A stretch of 64,000 nucleotides of DNA, taken from contig NW_005434537.1 in NCBI RefSeq assembly GCF_000315625.1, positions 1-64,000 on the forward strand, written 5' to 3'. Position 1 is the first letter of the stretch. Each line of letters begins with the position of its first letter. Position numbers and translations under genes: made by a program. Shown here in pieces: positions 63,934 through 64,000 of the stretch. The notes under the pieces were generated by a model. That model did no database searches and was not told where the DNA came from. It saw only the letters and a list, made by a program, of their open reading frames with translations. The stretch is from Guillardia theta CCMP2712 (lineage: Eukaryota; Cryptophyceae; Pyrenomonadales; Geminigeraceae).

Positions 63934-64000
63934 ATGTCCGGATACAATACTCGACTCGCAGCTCGCATGCTGGACGAGAATGCTACGGATACTTTGGAAC
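63934..64000 (+). CDS. Start of retrotransposon gag frame, cut by the window edge
   Basis: The first ATG about 100 nt downstream of the primer-binding site opens MSGYNTRLAARMLDEN and stays open to the end of the window. Position is typical of a Ty3/gypsy gag. Too short to classify. Confidence 0.45.
   Translation, partial: MSGYNTRLAARMLDENATDTLE

Noticed and set aside
1-64000. tRNA, rRNA or CRISPR features
   Set aside because: No cloverleaf, rRNA signature or spacer-repeat pattern was seen; the regular repeats are contiguous, without spacers.

Overview
The window holds a eukaryotic double-stranded DNA virus core of about 49.5 kb (roughly 924-50425). Long GC-rich tandem arrays of a 331-332 bp unit flank it on both sides. 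The right array is interrupted by a 2.8 kb inverted-repeat DNA transposon, and it is broken at its far end by the 5' LTR of a Ty3-like retrotransposon. Insertions of host-type mobile elements mean the DNA is, or was, integrated in a eukaryotic chromosome. I cannot name the host.

The best lineage assignment is mirusvirus-like (HK97-fold, herpesvirus-related; Mirusviricota). It rests on a 1258-residue protein with mirusvirus-type HK97 major capsid signatures (6833-10609) and a small prohead/assemblin-type maturation protease (23391-23888). Herpes-like features support it: an archaeo-eukaryotic primase (37407-38822), a papain-order cysteine protease resembling herpesvirus tegument deubiquitinases (44593-45222), gammaherpesvirus-like terminal tandem repeats, and a roughly 510 bp palindrome with an AT-rich centre and iterons (30595-31103) that looks like a lytic origin. 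I saw no terminase, portal, family B DNA polymerase or helicase, so the core may be one segment or a truncated copy.

Layout. 1-923: left repeats. 924-4968: an outward-reading gene broken at the repeat edge, a large Cys-rich zinc protein with a frameshift, and a possible capsid-associated protein. 5093-13197: beta-rich protein, polytopic membrane protein, MCP, a helical protein and a zinc protein. 13306-19079: mostly minus-strand genes, including two AT-rich low-complexity proteins, a PD-(D/E)XK nuclease and a second polytopic membrane protein. 19122-30524: small genes, a PIP-box protein, the protease, an ESCRT-III/SNF7-like protein and a deoxynucleoside monophosphate kinase. 30525-31215: palindrome. 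31216-38822: zinc protein, a 781-residue protein with a transglutaminase-like cysteine centre, membrane and secreted proteins, and primase. 38884-49713: membrane glycoprotein, cysteine protease, basic protein, DcpS-like decapping scavenger, a tandem paralog pair and small proteins. 49884-50480: a TATA-binding-protein homologue cut off by the repeat.

Regulation looks unusually orderly. Nineteen starts have TATTTAA (one TATTTAG) 30-52 nt upstream, and a second set has TATA(A)A at similar spacing. Several divergent gene pairs share A/T homopolymer tracts instead. TATT-type boxes with a virus-encoded TBP parallel the late promoters of beta- and gammaherpesviruses. The ESCRT-III, DcpS, TBP and kinase genes look acquired from cells and would serve budding, mRNA turnover, transcription and dNTP supply.
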